Source of the DNA: Chitinibacter sp. SCUT-21
GTDB lineage: Bacteria > Pseudomonadota > Gammaproteobacteria > Burkholderiales > Chitinibacteraceae
DNA: 64,000 bases
Direction of reading: 5' to 3'
Assembly (NCBI GenBank): GCA_041874755.1
Contig: CP102611.1
Coordinates: 1,984,001 to 2,048,000, forward strand
In this document: positions 8,675 through 17,696 of the stretch, piece by piece
How positions within the stretch are numbered: the stretch's first letter is position 1
Layout of the letters: each line of letters begins with the position of its first letter
Made by a program: the position numbers and the translations under genes
The notes under the pieces: generated by a model
The model's input: the letters and a program-made list of their open reading frames with translations, nothing else
Databases searched by the model: none
Told to the model about the DNA's origin: nothing

Positions 8675-9151
8675 CTAGGCCAGCATATTGCGGATTTTGG
8701 CGAGTGTGCGTAACTCTTGGCGCGCAAACTCAAGTACATCGTCTTCGTCGATAACGGTATCGCTGGCGATAGCGCTAAGATCTAATCCCAATTTGGCAGC
8801 CAAACGCGCCGCGGCTGGGCTGACGCTAAAAGGGGCGGCGCTGACCGCTTGATGTGCTTCGACAGTGGAGGAAGTGGGTTCCAAGCCCCATTCCGCAGTG
8901 GGCTTTTCAGCGATTTCCATCATCAACAATAAATCATTGCTGTTCACAAAATCGCCATGCGCCACCATCAAACTGCTGATTTGTCCGTCGTCGGGCGCAT
9001 GAACCGGCCATTCCTGATCGGCGGCAAGCAGCGTAATGAGCACCGAGTCGGCCAGAACTTGCTGACCGGGTTTCACGTGAAACAACACGACTTCAGCAGA
9101 TTCGGGAAGATCAGGGGCGCATATCAGGTGCGTGGTGTAACTGATTGTCAT
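8675..9151 (-). CDS. stand-alone lipoyl-like plus E3-binding-like domain protein
   Basis: A 158-residue protein that looks like the front half of a 2-oxoacid dehydrogenase E2 without the catalytic domain. Residues 1-75 follow the biotinyl/lipoyl barrel pattern (VKPGQQVLADSVLITL, then VHAPDDGQISSL). However, the hairpin that should hold the modified Lys reads LLAADQEWPV and has no Lys. Residues about 108-143 (VSPAAARLAAKLGLDL, then IDEDDVLEFA) match the peripheral subunit-binding domain. It has no E1, E2 or E3 neighbour. It may be a regulatory or scaffold protein. A parS-like site lies inside its 5' part. Confidence 0.7.
   Translation of the reverse strand: MTISYTTHLICAPDLPESAEVVLFHVKPGQQVLADSVLITLLAADQEWPVHAPDDGQISSLMVAHGDFVNSNDLLLMMEIAEKPTAEWGLEPTSSTVEAHQAVSAAPFSVSPAAARLAAKLGLDLSAIASDTVIDEDDVLEFARQELRTLAKIRNMLA
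9069..9084. promoter_or_regulatory. parS-like ParB-binding site A
   Basis: The 16-mer GGTTTCACGTGAAACA matches the parS consensus TGTTTCACGTGAAACA at 15 of 16 positions, and the 14-bp palindromic core is intact. It lies inside the coding region of the lipoyl-like protein. Confidence 0.8.
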
Positions 9152-9315
9152 TATTTACGATCCAAATAATATCCAAGCATTGATATTCGCCAATAAGATA
9201 TGCTGCAACGCAAACTAGACTATGCTGCATTCGCAGTAGTATCAATTAAATAAAGCGCAGCAGGCAAGGCTTATGCCTATGGGGCTGCGATTTTCACTGA
9301 ATTTAGGAGTTTTCC

Positions 9316-10506
9316 ATGAGCGATCTGGTCTTAGTCATTAATGCTGGTTCTTCAAGCATCAAGTTTTCTTTATTCGAAACCGCTGGCGCAGCCGATCCTA
9401 AAGTCTTGTTCAAGGGCCAAATGGAAGGGCTTTATGTAGAACCTAAATTCACGGCAAAAGACGCGGACGATAATAAGCTGGTCAGCGAAACCCTACCAGC
9501 CGACAAACCTAAAAACCACGACTATGCTTTGCGCCATATGTTGGCTTGGTTGCAAGAACGTCTGGGTGGCCGCGAGATCAAAGTAATTGGTCACCGCGTG
9601 GTGCACGGCGGCACGCAATACTCTAAACCTGAATTGGTAACGCCAGAATTGCTGGCGGGCTTAGAAGCGCTGATCCCATTGGCGCCATTGCACGAGCCGC
9701 ACAATATTGCCCCGATCAAGATCTTGCAGGATTTGCTGCCTAATGCACCGCAAGTAACGTGCTTTGATACGGCTTTCCACACCACGCAGCCTGAGTTGAA
9801 CCAACTGTTCGCGCTGCCGTACGAATTTGCGCAAAAAGAAGGCATCCGTCGTTACGGCTTCCACGGTCTGTCGTACGAATATATCGCCAGCGTTTTGCCA
9901 CAAATCGACACGCGCGCCGCTGAAGGCCGCACTGTGGTGGCGCACTTGGGTAATGGCTCATCAATGGCAGCCTTGCTCGGTGGCGTTTGCCAAGCCACCA
10001 CTATGGGCTTTACCGCGCTCGAAGGTCTACCGATGGGCACACGTTGCGGCAGCATCGACGGCGGCGTATTGCTGCACTTGATGAACCATCTAAAAATGGA
10101 CGCGAAACAAATCGAGACGCTACTGTATAAAGAATCTGGTTTGCTGGGCTTGTCGGGCATTTCTAGCGATATGCGCGATCTGGAAGCGTCCAACGATCCG
10201 CGCGCAAAATTGGCGATCGATTATTTCGCCCGCCGCGTAGTGCGCGAAACTGCGTCTTTGGCAGCAGCAATTGGCGGCCTTGATTGCCTCGTGTTTACCG
10301 CGGGTATCGGTGAAAACGACGCGCTGACTCGCGCTAATGTGTGTCACCAATTGCGTTGGTTAGGCGTTGAGCTTGATGAAGCCGCGAATGCGGTACGCTC
10401 TGGCGAACCACGCCGCATCACACTGGCCGACAGTAAAGTGGCCGTGTATGTGATCCCAACCAATGAAGAGTTGATGATTGCTCGCCAAGCGCTGGCGACT
10501 TTATAA
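9316..10506 (+). CDS. ackA: acetate kinase
   Basis: A full-length, 396-residue acetate kinase converting acetyl phosphate and ADP to acetate and ATP (reversible) in the cytosol. The ASKHA signatures are present: LVINAGSSSIKFSL at the N-terminus, HRVVHGG, CFDTAFHTTQP, YGFHGLSYEY, AHLGNGSSMAA (adenosine/phosphate loop) and FTAGIGEND near the C-terminus. AGGAG lies 7 bases upstream of the ATG. No pta is adjacent in this window. A 145-bp upstream region presumably holds its promoter, and a strong terminator follows. Confidence 0.97.
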   Translation: MSDLVLVINAGSSSIKFSLFETAGAADPKVLFKGQMEGLYVEPKFTAKDADDNKLVSETLPADKPKNHDYALRHMLAWLQERLGGREIKVIGHRVVHGGTQYSKPELVTPELLAGLEALIPLAPLHEPHNIAPIKILQDLLPNAPQVTCFDTAFHTTQPELNQLFALPYEFAQKEGIRRYGFHGLSYEYIASVLPQIDTRAAEGRTVVAHLGNGSSMAALLGGVCQATTMGFTALEGLPMGTRCGSIDGGVLLHLMNHLKMDAKQIETLLYKESGLLGLSGISSDMRDLEASNDPRAKLAIDYFARRVVRETASLAAAIGGLDCLVFTAGIGENDALTRANVCHQLRWLGVELDEAANAVRSGEPRRITLADSKVAVYVIPTNEELMIARQALATL

Positions 10507-10522
10507 GCTTGATTGCAGCACA

Positions 10523-10560
10523 AACCGCTGGACGATCAATGATCGACAGCGGTTTTTTTT
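10523..10560 (+). terminator. rho-independent terminator of ackA
   Basis: AACCGCTG (10523-10530) pairs with CAGCGGTT (10547-10554), followed by a run of T to 10560. It lies 17 bases after the ackA stop. Confidence 0.9.
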
Positions 10561-10678
10561 ATGCCTAGCGCCAATGTGGGATACCTTCATTCAGGCTTCA
10601 TACTGTTGATGAAAAATATCCTCAAGGCCAGTGCTTGCTGCTAGCATTGAGTTCTATTGCCAATTTCTTGGGTACACC

Positions 10679-11431
10679 ATGCAAGAACAGGATGAAATCA
10701 TCGATTTAGCCATTGAACCACGCAGCCTGCCGACGAGCAGTGGTTGGCAGTGGATCACACGCGCCTTCGCATTATTTCGCCAAGCGCCAACCGCGTGGGT
10801 GGGGATTACCGGCCTTTTTGTTGTGTTGATGCTGGCGATTAATTTTGTACCGATTCTGGGTGGGTTTGTTGGTACATTGCTCGGCCCAGTGATGCTGGGC
10901 GGCTTAATGATTGCCGCACAAAAAACCGATCAGGGTGAAAAACCTCAAATTAGCGATTTATTTGCCGGCTTTAAATATCGCACCATTGATTTAATCAAAG
11001 TGGGTGCTTATTACATGCTGGGTACCATGGTATTGCTATTTTTACTCTCGGGCATCGTGGGTGCGCTGGAGTTCTTAGGTGTGATTGATGCGCTGCCCGA
11101 ACAAATCACCGCGGTGGATCAAGTTAAGCATTTATGGCCTTTGGGTGTTCTCATACTGGGCTGTTTTTTGCTGGTGTATAGCGCCTATTTTTACGCGCCA
11201 GCCTTGGTGATATTGGCCAATATGAGCGCCACCGAAGCGATGAAATTATCGGCCTTGGCTTTTTGGCGCAACTGGTCACCGATTTTGCTAATGTCATTAC
11301 TCGGCGCGCTAATACTGATGCTGTTGATGTTGCCATTTTTTCTAGGGTTATTGATCGGCCTGCCCGTTGCTTTGATTACCAGTTATGTGTGTTACGTTGA
11401 CGTATTCCCGCCGCAAGGAGAGCAGCAGTGA
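10679..11431 (+). CDS. BPSS1780-family multi-pass membrane protein
   Basis: A 250-residue inner-membrane protein. After an N-terminal cytosolic part ending in the family motif SSGWQWITRAFALFRQAP, it shows about five to six hydrophobic segments (for example VGITGLFVVLMLAINFVPIL and ILLMSLLGALILMLLMLPFF). This matches the betaproteobacterial family named after BPSS1780, whose function is unknown. The ATG at 10679 is preferred over an upstream GTG at 10631. Its stop overlaps the dgkA start (ATGA), so the two are coupled, which suggests a link to envelope lipid turnover. Confidence 0.8.
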   Translation: MQEQDEIIDLAIEPRSLPTSSGWQWITRAFALFRQAPTAWVGITGLFVVLMLAINFVPILGGFVGTLLGPVMLGGLMIAAQKTDQGEKPQISDLFAGFKYRTIDLIKVGAYYMLGTMVLLFLLSGIVGALEFLGVIDALPEQITAVDQVKHLWPLGVLILGCFLLVYSAYFYAPALVILANMSATEAMKLSALAFWRNWSPILLMSLLGALILMLLMLPFFLGLLIGLPVALITSYVCYVDVFPPQGEQQ

Positions 11432-11799
11432 ACGAAAGTCCATTTAAAGGCAAAACCGGCATCCAGCGTGTTTTCAATGCGCTCGGCTACTCGCTTGACG
11501 GTTTAAGTGCGGGTTGGAAAAATGAAGCGGCATTTCGGCAAGTGTTAATTTTGGCCATTGTCGGCATTCCAGTGGCTCTGTATTTATCAGTGCCAATCTG
11601 GGGCAAAGGCTTGTTGATTATCAGCCATTTGGCCTGTGTAATTGTTGAATTACTTAATTCGGCCATTGAAGCGGCCGTTGATCACACTTCGCTGGAAAAG
11701 CATCATTTAGCCAAGCGTGCTAAAGATCTGGGCAGTGCCGCACAATTAATCGGCTTGATTAATCTCACCGCGATGTGGGCGCTGGTGCTGCTAGCTTAA
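11428..11799 (+). CDS. dgkA: diacylglycerol kinase (prokaryotic, trimeric)
   Basis: A 123-residue integral membrane kinase that phosphorylates diacylglycerol to phosphatidate, recycling the lipid released by osmoregulated glucan or LPS modification. The family motifs are clear: KNEAAFRQ near the first helix, ELLNSAIEAAVDHTS (catalytic Glu and metal site) and KRAKDLGSAAQ before the last helix. There are three membrane helices, and the length is normal. It overlaps the BPSS1780-type gene by four bases and ends before a strong terminator. Confidence 0.96.
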   Translation: MNESPFKGKTGIQRVFNALGYSLDGLSAGWKNEAAFRQVLILAIVGIPVALYLSVPIWGKGLLIISHLACVIVELLNSAIEAAVDHTSLEKHHLAKRAKDLGSAAQLIGLINLTAMWALVLLA

Positions 11800-11817
11800 G
11801 CTAACAACCCACAACGC

Positions 11818-11847
11818 AAAAGGCCACGGTATTGCACCGTGGCCTTT
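11818..11847 (+). terminator. rho-independent terminator after dgkA
   Basis: AAAGGCCACGGT pairs with ACCGTGGCCTTT around a 5-base loop. The A and T flanks allow it to work for dgkA and also for the convergent DUF2721 transcript. Confidence 0.88.
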
Positions 11848-11898
11848 ATTATTTCATCGCTTCAGCGCAATACCAAGCTAGGTATTGAAAAGTATCAT

Positions 11899-12309
11899 TC
11901 AGTGTTTGCGAATATCATCTTCGATATCGGCCAGCAAAATCTTCAGCGCGGCATCCGACATCATTACTTCCATTAAACACAGCACCAGCGAGCCGACCAT
12001 CAAAATCAGACTGCCGATAAATAAAATTTGCGCCCAATCGGCATGTGAAATCGAGACCAAAACCATAGACACAATGCACAGCAGCAAGCTGCTGATGCCA
12101 AACGCCTGCATATAGCGAATCAGCCAGACGCGCATCTTCAGGTTGCCTAGCTGGCGCAAAATATTTTCGTGAGGATTGGCGCGGTGGTGTTCGTAAAGCT
12201 GGCGAATAATGCCTGAAATCGCCAGGAAACGATTGGTATACGCCAGCATGAGCAGGGAAATAGCGGGAAATAGCAGGGATGGGGTGTTGATACTGAAATT
12301 ATCCATCAT
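11899..12309 (-). CDS. DUF2721 membrane protein
   Basis: A 136-residue protein with the DUF2721 opening LLFPAISLLMLAYTNRFLAISGIIRQL and two later membrane helices (about 68-88 and 94-116). The family has no known function. It overlaps the end of the LytTR response regulator gene by 11 bases and is therefore probably part of the same message as the two-component system. It could be a target or an accessory of that system. Confidence 0.8.
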   Translation of the reverse strand: MMDNFSINTPSLLFPAISLLMLAYTNRFLAISGIIRQLYEHHRANPHENILRQLGNLKMRVWLIRYMQAFGISSLLLCIVSMVLVSISHADWAQILFIGSLILMVGSLVLCLMEVMMSDAALKILLADIEDDIRKH

Positions 12310-13072
12310 GGCCTTTCTTAAATTCTTTGATCACATGCTGCTGCCGCCGACTGACCGGTAAACGCTCGGGCACATCACGTAAAATCACCACCCAATGCCC
12401 ATCTGCCCCATTCAGCGTAGCGCGCTCGAATCCTGCAATACTATCGCGCGCCACCAAACAATTGCGGTGAATTCGCACAAACTTTGATCCAAATTCATCT
12501 TCGAGTTTGGTTAAAGAGTCTTCCAGTAGATATTCTCGATCGTGGGTACGTAGCGTGATGTATTTTTGTTCCGCCTTTAAAAAGCGGGCTTCAGCCACCG
12601 GAATCAAGTGCACACGACCACGCTCAGACACGCTGAAATGACTGCGTGCGCCATCGTTGATTGGCGTGCTGGCCGCAGCCTCATTCGGGCCATGGCGCAA
12701 CTCGAGCACGCGTTTGAGCGCAGCGAGCAAACGTTCCGGGCGGATCGGTTTAAGCAAGTAATCAATCGCCCGCACATCGAAGGCGGCAACGCCATAGTCT
12801 TCAAATGCCGTGGCGAAAATCACCGCAGGCGGACGAGATAGATTCAATAACTTGCGCGCGACTTCAATCCCACTCATTTGCGGCATTTGAATGTCTAAAA
12901 TCACGACGTCGATGTCGTGCTCGGCAATTTGCGGTAGGGCTGTCATCCCATTGGTCGCAGTACCCACCACGGTATGAGGACACTCATGAGCGCAGTCGCC
13001 CAGCAAGTCTTGCAAGCGCGTGAGCGCTGGCAATTCATCATCAACTAAAAATAGGCGCAACGGTTTGTTCAT
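12299..13072 (-). CDS. LytTR-family response regulator (AlgR/LytR-like)
   Basis: A 257-residue response regulator. A receiver domain (about 1-120) has the acidic pair DDE near 11-13, the phospho-acceptor Asp in VVILDIQMPQMSG, and the KPI switch Lys in YLLKPIRPERLL. The C-terminal LytTR DNA-binding domain (about 145-250) includes KYITLRTHDREYLLEDSL and FVRIHRNCLVARDSI. It overlaps the sensor kinase gene by 32 bases. Target sites would be pairs of direct repeats; none was identified. Confidence 0.93.
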   Translation of the reverse strand: MNKPLRLFLVDDELPALTRLQDLLGDCAHECPHTVVGTATNGMTALPQIAEHDIDVVILDIQMPQMSGIEVARKLLNLSRPPAVIFATAFEDYGVAAFDVRAIDYLLKPIRPERLLAALKRVLELRHGPNEAAASTPINDGARSHFSVSERGRVHLIPVAEARFLKAEQKYITLRTHDREYLLEDSLTKLEDEFGSKFVRIHRNCLVARDSIAGFERATLNGADGHWVVILRDVPERLPVSRRQQHVIKEFKKGHDG

Positions 13073-14099
13073 TGTTTAGCTCCCGATATGGCAGCACGAT
13101 ATGTATTTGATAATAGTCGCTTCCACGCTGAATGCTTAAATTTGCCTCAGCATCAAAATACAGCAACAACCTTTCTCGCACATTGTCTTGGGCCATACCA
13201 TTGCCGATTCTCTGTACCGCAGTTTCGACGATTGGATTGCGAATATTAATATGCACCTCATTTCGAGAACGAAAAATATCAATCTGTATCGTTCCCGTTT
13301 CGATGCTTGGCTCAATACCATGGTAGACGGCATTTTCCAAAAGTGGCTGTAAAATCAGTGGTGGAATTGACGCTTTTACTGGCATCTTCTCAATATGCCA
13401 TTCCACATGCAGTCGTTCACCTAACCGGACCTTTTCGATTTCTAAGTAGCCCCGCGCCAACTCAACTTCACGCTGCAAGGTGGATAACGACGATTGCGTT
13501 CCCATTGCCACCCGAAATAATTCCGATAGATTTTGCAACAGATGTTCAGCTAGTTTTGGCTGACTGCGAATTAAAGATAGCACCGCATTCAAACTATTGA
13601 AGAAAAAATGTGGCCGAATTCTCGCTTGCAAAGCAACTAGCCGCGCTTCTGCTAAGCGTGGCGATAAGGTTTTCAACCACAATTGGTAATGCCACAACAT
13701 GAAACTGGTCGCCATCAAGACCAAGAGCAGCATTTGCATCACATCGGGCTGTATGGCATCAAACAAAATTTTGCTCAAACCACGATAAACAATCGCAGTC
13801 CACGACAGTACCAACGCATACACCACAAGCACGCTGCGTCGAAATGGCCACTGTCGCAAAAAAGGTGCAATTAATGCCAACAAGCCCATCGCCCCCATCA
13901 GAATGGGCTCAACCCAAAAAGCAGCATCCGTCAAACGCACCGCCCACTCTGACCATTGATTAAGCGATGCGATGACGTAGAGTACCAGCCCAAGATGGAC
14001 AAGCAATAGTGCACGGAAAATAACGCCAAAATTACGAAAATCCGGCATTAACGGCATTTTTTGATCCATTTTTCCCAAAAATCCTTCGCAAACCTTCAT
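13041..14099 (-). CDS. LytS/AlgZ-type sensor histidine kinase
   Basis: A sensor kinase of 352 residues if the ATG at 14099 is used; the ATG at 14069 is equally plausible and has a GGGA upstream. Four to five membrane helices fill the N-terminal half. The phospho-acceptor is in the LytS-type box ARIRPHFFFNSLNAVLSLI, and the ATP-binding domain starts at IPPLILQPLLENAVYHGIEP. It partners with the overlapping LytTR regulator. Its 5' end is divergent from comM, with only about 37-67 bases between the start codons. The stimulus is unknown. Confidence 0.92.
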   Translation of the reverse strand: MKVCEGFLGKMDQKMPLMPDFRNFGVIFRALLLVHLGLVLYVIASLNQWSEWAVRLTDAAFWVEPILMGAMGLLALIAPFLRQWPFRRSVLVVYALVLSWTAIVYRGLSKILFDAIQPDVMQMLLLVLMATSFMLWHYQLWLKTLSPRLAEARLVALQARIRPHFFFNSLNAVLSLIRSQPKLAEHLLQNLSELFRVAMGTQSSLSTLQREVELARGYLEIEKVRLGERLHVEWHIEKMPVKASIPPLILQPLLENAVYHGIEPSIETGTIQIDIFRSRNEVHINIRNPIVETAVQRIGNGMAQDNVRERLLLYFDAEANLSIQRGSDYYQIHIVLPYRELNNEQTVAPIFS

Positions 14100-14136
14100 A
14101 CACTAAAATCCAGCATAGCATTAGCAAGGTCAAAAC

Positions 14137-15648
14137 ATGTCATTAGCGGTGGTGTATTCGCGTGCTTTAGACGGTATGCAAGCACAGCAGGTTTGCGTCG
14201 AAGTCCATTTAGCCAATGGTTTACCCGCGTTTAATTTAGTCGGATTGGCCGATACTGAGGTTCGCGAATCCCGCGAACGAGTGCGGGCGGCCATTCAAGT
14301 GGCCGGTTTTGAATTTCCATCCCGCCGCATCACTGTTAATCTCGCCCCCGCAGATTTACCGAAAGGCGCAGGGCATTATGATTTGGCGATTGCGATCGGT
14401 ATTTTAGCCGCAAGTGAGCAAATCCCGAGTGAGCACTTGGCCGAGTATGAGTTTGCAGGTGAACTAGGTCTCACTGGTCAACTTCGGGCTGTTCGCGGAG
14501 CATTGGCGCTGGCTTTGGCGGCGCGTCATGCTGGTCGAGCTTTAGTCATCAGTGCATGTAGCAGTACGGAAGCCGCCTTGATTAAAGAGGCCACGGTATT
14601 GGCCGCAGAGCACTTGCTGCAGGTTTGTCAGCATTTTAGCTCCCAGCAAACCGACTCACTGCATGCGGCGCAGCCACCCGTACACCAATCCGCCCCCATC
14701 TATCCCGATCTTGCCGATGTCAAAGGGCAACTCGCTGCACGCCGCGCCCTCGAAATTGCCGCGGCCGGAGGTCATTCGATCTTACTGATCGGGCCGCCAG
14801 GCACCGGTAAATCTATGCTGGCTCAAAGATTCCCTGGTCTGCTACCGCCTTTAAGCGAACATGAAGCATTAGAAGCAGCGACAATCCAATCTCTGGGGGC
14901 TAAAGGTTTAGACCCTCACCGCTTTGGGCAAAGGCCATTTCGCTCACCTCATCACACCGCATCCAGTGTTGCCCTAGTGGGCGGCGGCAGTGTGCCTCAG
15001 CCTGGAGAAATCTCGTTGGCTCACCACGGGGTGTTGTTTCTGGATGAGCTCCCTGAGTTTGACCGCAAAGTACTGGAGGTGCTGCGCGAGCCCTTAGAAA
15101 ACGGCAAGATTCATATTTCTCGCGCGGCGCAGCAAGCCGAATTTCCAGCGCAATTTCAATTGATCGCGGCAATGAATCCATGTCCATGCGGTTATTTGGG
15201 GCACGGCAAGAAAGCCTGCCGTTGTACACCCGAACAGATCGCACGTTATCGCGGCAAAATTTCTGGCCCCTTGCTGGATCGAATTGATATGGTGGTTGAA
15301 GTGGGAGCTCTCTCCGATGAAGCGCTCCTAAACCGTACACAGGGTGAGAGCAGCCAGCATGTACGACAACGTGTTGCTCAGGCCAGAGCCAAACAAATGA
15401 AGCGCCAAGCTCAGCACAATGCCAAGCTACATAGCCAAACGCTAGATACTCATTGCCAACCCGATCAAGAAGGGCTGGAGTTGCTCCAAAAAGCAGTCAA
15501 TCAACTCGCTTGGTCTGCGCGGGCGTATCACCGTGTTCTACGTGTAGCCCGAACCATCGCGGATTTAGCGAACAGCGAGCAAATTCATCGCCAGCATATT
15601 GCCGAAGCCATCCAATATAGACGTGGCATCGAATCACACAGTCATTAG
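14137..15648 (+). CDS. comM: YifB/ComM family Mg-chelatase-like AAA+ ATPase
   Basis: A 503-residue protein with the N-terminal ChlI-like domain (residues 1-170, from LAVVYSRALDG), a Walker A loop GPPGTGKSMLAQ near 223-234, a Walker B stretch GVLFLDELPEF, and the conserved C-terminal Cys cluster CPCGYLGHGKKACRC. ComM proteins act as hexameric helicases that promote branch migration during natural transformation, which fits a bacterium carrying type IV pilus genes. Its stop overlaps the stop of the convergent GGDEF-EAL gene by three bases. Confidence 0.95.
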   Translation: MSLAVVYSRALDGMQAQQVCVEVHLANGLPAFNLVGLADTEVRESRERVRAAIQVAGFEFPSRRITVNLAPADLPKGAGHYDLAIAIGILAASEQIPSEHLAEYEFAGELGLTGQLRAVRGALALALAARHAGRALVISACSSTEAALIKEATVLAAEHLLQVCQHFSSQQTDSLHAAQPPVHQSAPIYPDLADVKGQLAARRALEIAAAGGHSILLIGPPGTGKSMLAQRFPGLLPPLSEHEALEAATIQSLGAKGLDPHRFGQRPFRSPHHTASSVALVGGGSVPQPGEISLAHHGVLFLDELPEFDRKVLEVLREPLENGKIHISRAAQQAEFPAQFQLIAAMNPCPCGYLGHGKKACRCTPEQIARYRGKISGPLLDRIDMVVEVGALSDEALLNRTQGESSQHVRQRVAQARAKQMKRQAQHNAKLHSQTLDTHCQPDQEGLELLQKAVNQLAWSARAYHRVLRVARTIADLANSEQIHRQHIAEAIQYRRGIESHSH

Positions 15649-17696
15649 CGCGCCAATAAAGATCGGTCCGGTGGAATCATCAATGCCTCGAAATCTGCGG
15701 CGGGCATCGGTTTTGACATGTAATAGCCTTGCAACTGATGGCAATTAAGACTGGCGAGAAATTCGGCCTCACTTTCGTTCTCCACGCCTTCGGCAATTAG
15801 CTGTAAATCTAAATTAAGCGCAATACCAATGATGGCCCGTACGATCGCGGCATTACTCGCATCATGCGGCAAACCCCGCACAAAACTTTGATCAATCTTC
15901 AAATAATCGAGCGGAAAGGCGTGCAAATAACCCAAATTAGAATAGCCTGTCCCAAAATCGTCGAGCGCCAAACTAAAACCCACTGCATGCAGCTCATCAA
16001 GCACCGTTTTAATATCCTGATCGGCCTTCATCAATAAAGTTTCGGTGATTTCAAGTTCGAGATACTCGGCTGGGATATCGTATTGATCGATTAAGGCCGT
16101 TAAATCTTGTGCCAAGTCACGACTAAATTGGCGTGGCGATAAATTAACCGCAAGCCGCTCTAGCACCAAGCCCTTAGCACGCCAAGCCGCCATTTGCTGG
16201 CAGGCAGCATTCAACACCCAATTACCAATTGGCACAATCAAGCCAGACTCCTCGGCAAAGGGGATAAACTCGCCGGGCGGCACCATACCACGCTGTGGGT
16301 GACGCCAACGGACTAGCGCTTCCGCACCACATATTTGCCCGGTCTTAGCATTCACCTGCGGCTGATAATGCAGCTCGAATTCATTGCGTTCCAAAGCATG
16401 GTGCAAATCGGTAGAGAGTTTTAGCCTAGCTAGCGAGCGCTGGTTCATATCGCTGGAATAAAACAGCACCGACTGCCGACCTTGTTTGGCCCGATTCATC
16501 GCGACCGCGGCTAAATTAATTAGCTTATCCGCGTCTCGACCGTCGTCGGGGTACACGCTCACGCCGATATGCGCTTTGATCACGATCTCTTCTTGCTGGA
16601 TGTAATACGGCGCAGCAACCTCAGCCAAAATCCGCTCGGCCACAATCGCAGCATCTTCACGCTGGCGAATTTCAAATAAGCCAATACAAAACTCATCACC
16701 ACCGAAGCGTGATAAAACATCTTCATCGCGCAAACATGAGCGGATTCGCTCGGATACCGCCAGCAAAATCTGATCGCCACCACGGTGGGTAAACGAATCA
16801 TTCATTGCCTTAAAGCCTGCAATGTTGAAGCACAGTAAAGCACCGCTGCGTTGCTGGCGTCTCGCCTCGCTAAGCGCTTGCTCAAGCAAGGAAAACAAAT
16901 GGCTGCGATTGGGTAATTTGGTTAAGGAATCAAAATACGCCAAGCGAAAAATTTGCTCTTCAGCAGCCTTGCGCTCGCTTAAATCAGCCATCACCGCAAA
17001 ATAGTTTTGTAATTGATTTTGTCGCCCGTGGACGGTACTTAACGTTAGCCAAGCTGGAAAAGGCTCACCATTGGTGCGACGCGACCACAATTCGCCTTCC
17101 CAATGCCCCATGCTTTTCAGATGAGCCTCAATACTTTTCGCTTCGTCCGTCTCAGGCTGATCAGCGTTGGCCAGAAAATAGGGTACTTTGCCGACAACAT
17201 GGCTCAGTTGATCGCCAATCAGGCGCAAATAGGCCGGATTACATTCGATCAATTGGCGTGATTCATTGGTAATCACAATCGCATCAGGCGTTTGCCGGAA
17301 AACGGATGCCAATAGCCGCGCTCGCAAGCGATCGGCAATTTGAGTGCTAATGTCTTGCAATAAACCAATCATGCGAATCGGTTTGCCCTGTTCATCGCGC
17401 ACTAAATTAAGATGAATTTGCACCCAAAAATCTCGGCCGTTTTTATGGCGTCGTTTTACTTCCAGCGTCGATTGCCCGTGGCTTAATACCCGATTAAACA
17501 ATTCAATATCATCGTCGGTCTCATCGGCGTAGAGCAACAACACGTGCTGGCCCAATACCTCATCGGCTTGGTATCCAAATAAACGCTCGGCCCCGCCATT
17601 CCAACCGGTGATATAGCCTTCCAGATCGAGCGCAATCAGCGATGCATTAATATCCCCGAGGATATGGAGCGCTGGTTCGAGCTCGTTGTAGCTCAT
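15645..17696 (-). CDS. PAS-PAS-GGDEF-EAL protein, probably a c-di-GMP phosphodiesterase
   Basis: A 683-residue soluble protein. Two PAS domains (about 8-120 and 125-245) precede GGDEF (about 250-410) and EAL (about 420-675). The EAL residues look complete: EALVRW, VNLSPRQF, EITETLLM, DDFGTGYS, LKIDQSFV and AEGVE. The GGDEF motif itself and an RxxD inhibitory site (RDED) are present, but the first metal-binding Asp stretch reads FNIAGFK instead of the usual D-x-D-x-F-K. It is therefore probably a phosphodiesterase with a sensory GGDEF. Its ATG overlaps the stop of the HDOD gene. Confidence 0.93.
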   Translation of the reverse strand: MSYNELEPALHILGDINASLIALDLEGYITGWNGGAERLFGYQADEVLGQHVLLLYADETDDDIELFNRVLSHGQSTLEVKRRHKNGRDFWVQIHLNLVRDEQGKPIRMIGLLQDISTQIADRLRARLLASVFRQTPDAIVITNESRQLIECNPAYLRLIGDQLSHVVGKVPYFLANADQPETDEAKSIEAHLKSMGHWEGELWSRRTNGEPFPAWLTLSTVHGRQNQLQNYFAVMADLSERKAAEEQIFRLAYFDSLTKLPNRSHLFSLLEQALSEARRQQRSGALLCFNIAGFKAMNDSFTHRGGDQILLAVSERIRSCLRDEDVLSRFGGDEFCIGLFEIRQREDAAIVAERILAEVAAPYYIQQEEIVIKAHIGVSVYPDDGRDADKLINLAAVAMNRAKQGRQSVLFYSSDMNQRSLARLKLSTDLHHALERNEFELHYQPQVNAKTGQICGAEALVRWRHPQRGMVPPGEFIPFAEESGLIVPIGNWVLNAACQQMAAWRAKGLVLERLAVNLSPRQFSRDLAQDLTALIDQYDIPAEYLELEITETLLMKADQDIKTVLDELHAVGFSLALDDFGTGYSNLGYLHAFPLDYLKIDQSFVRGLPHDASNAAIVRAIIGIALNLDLQLIAEGVENESEAEFLASLNCHQLQGYYMSKPMPAADFEALMIPPDRSLLAR

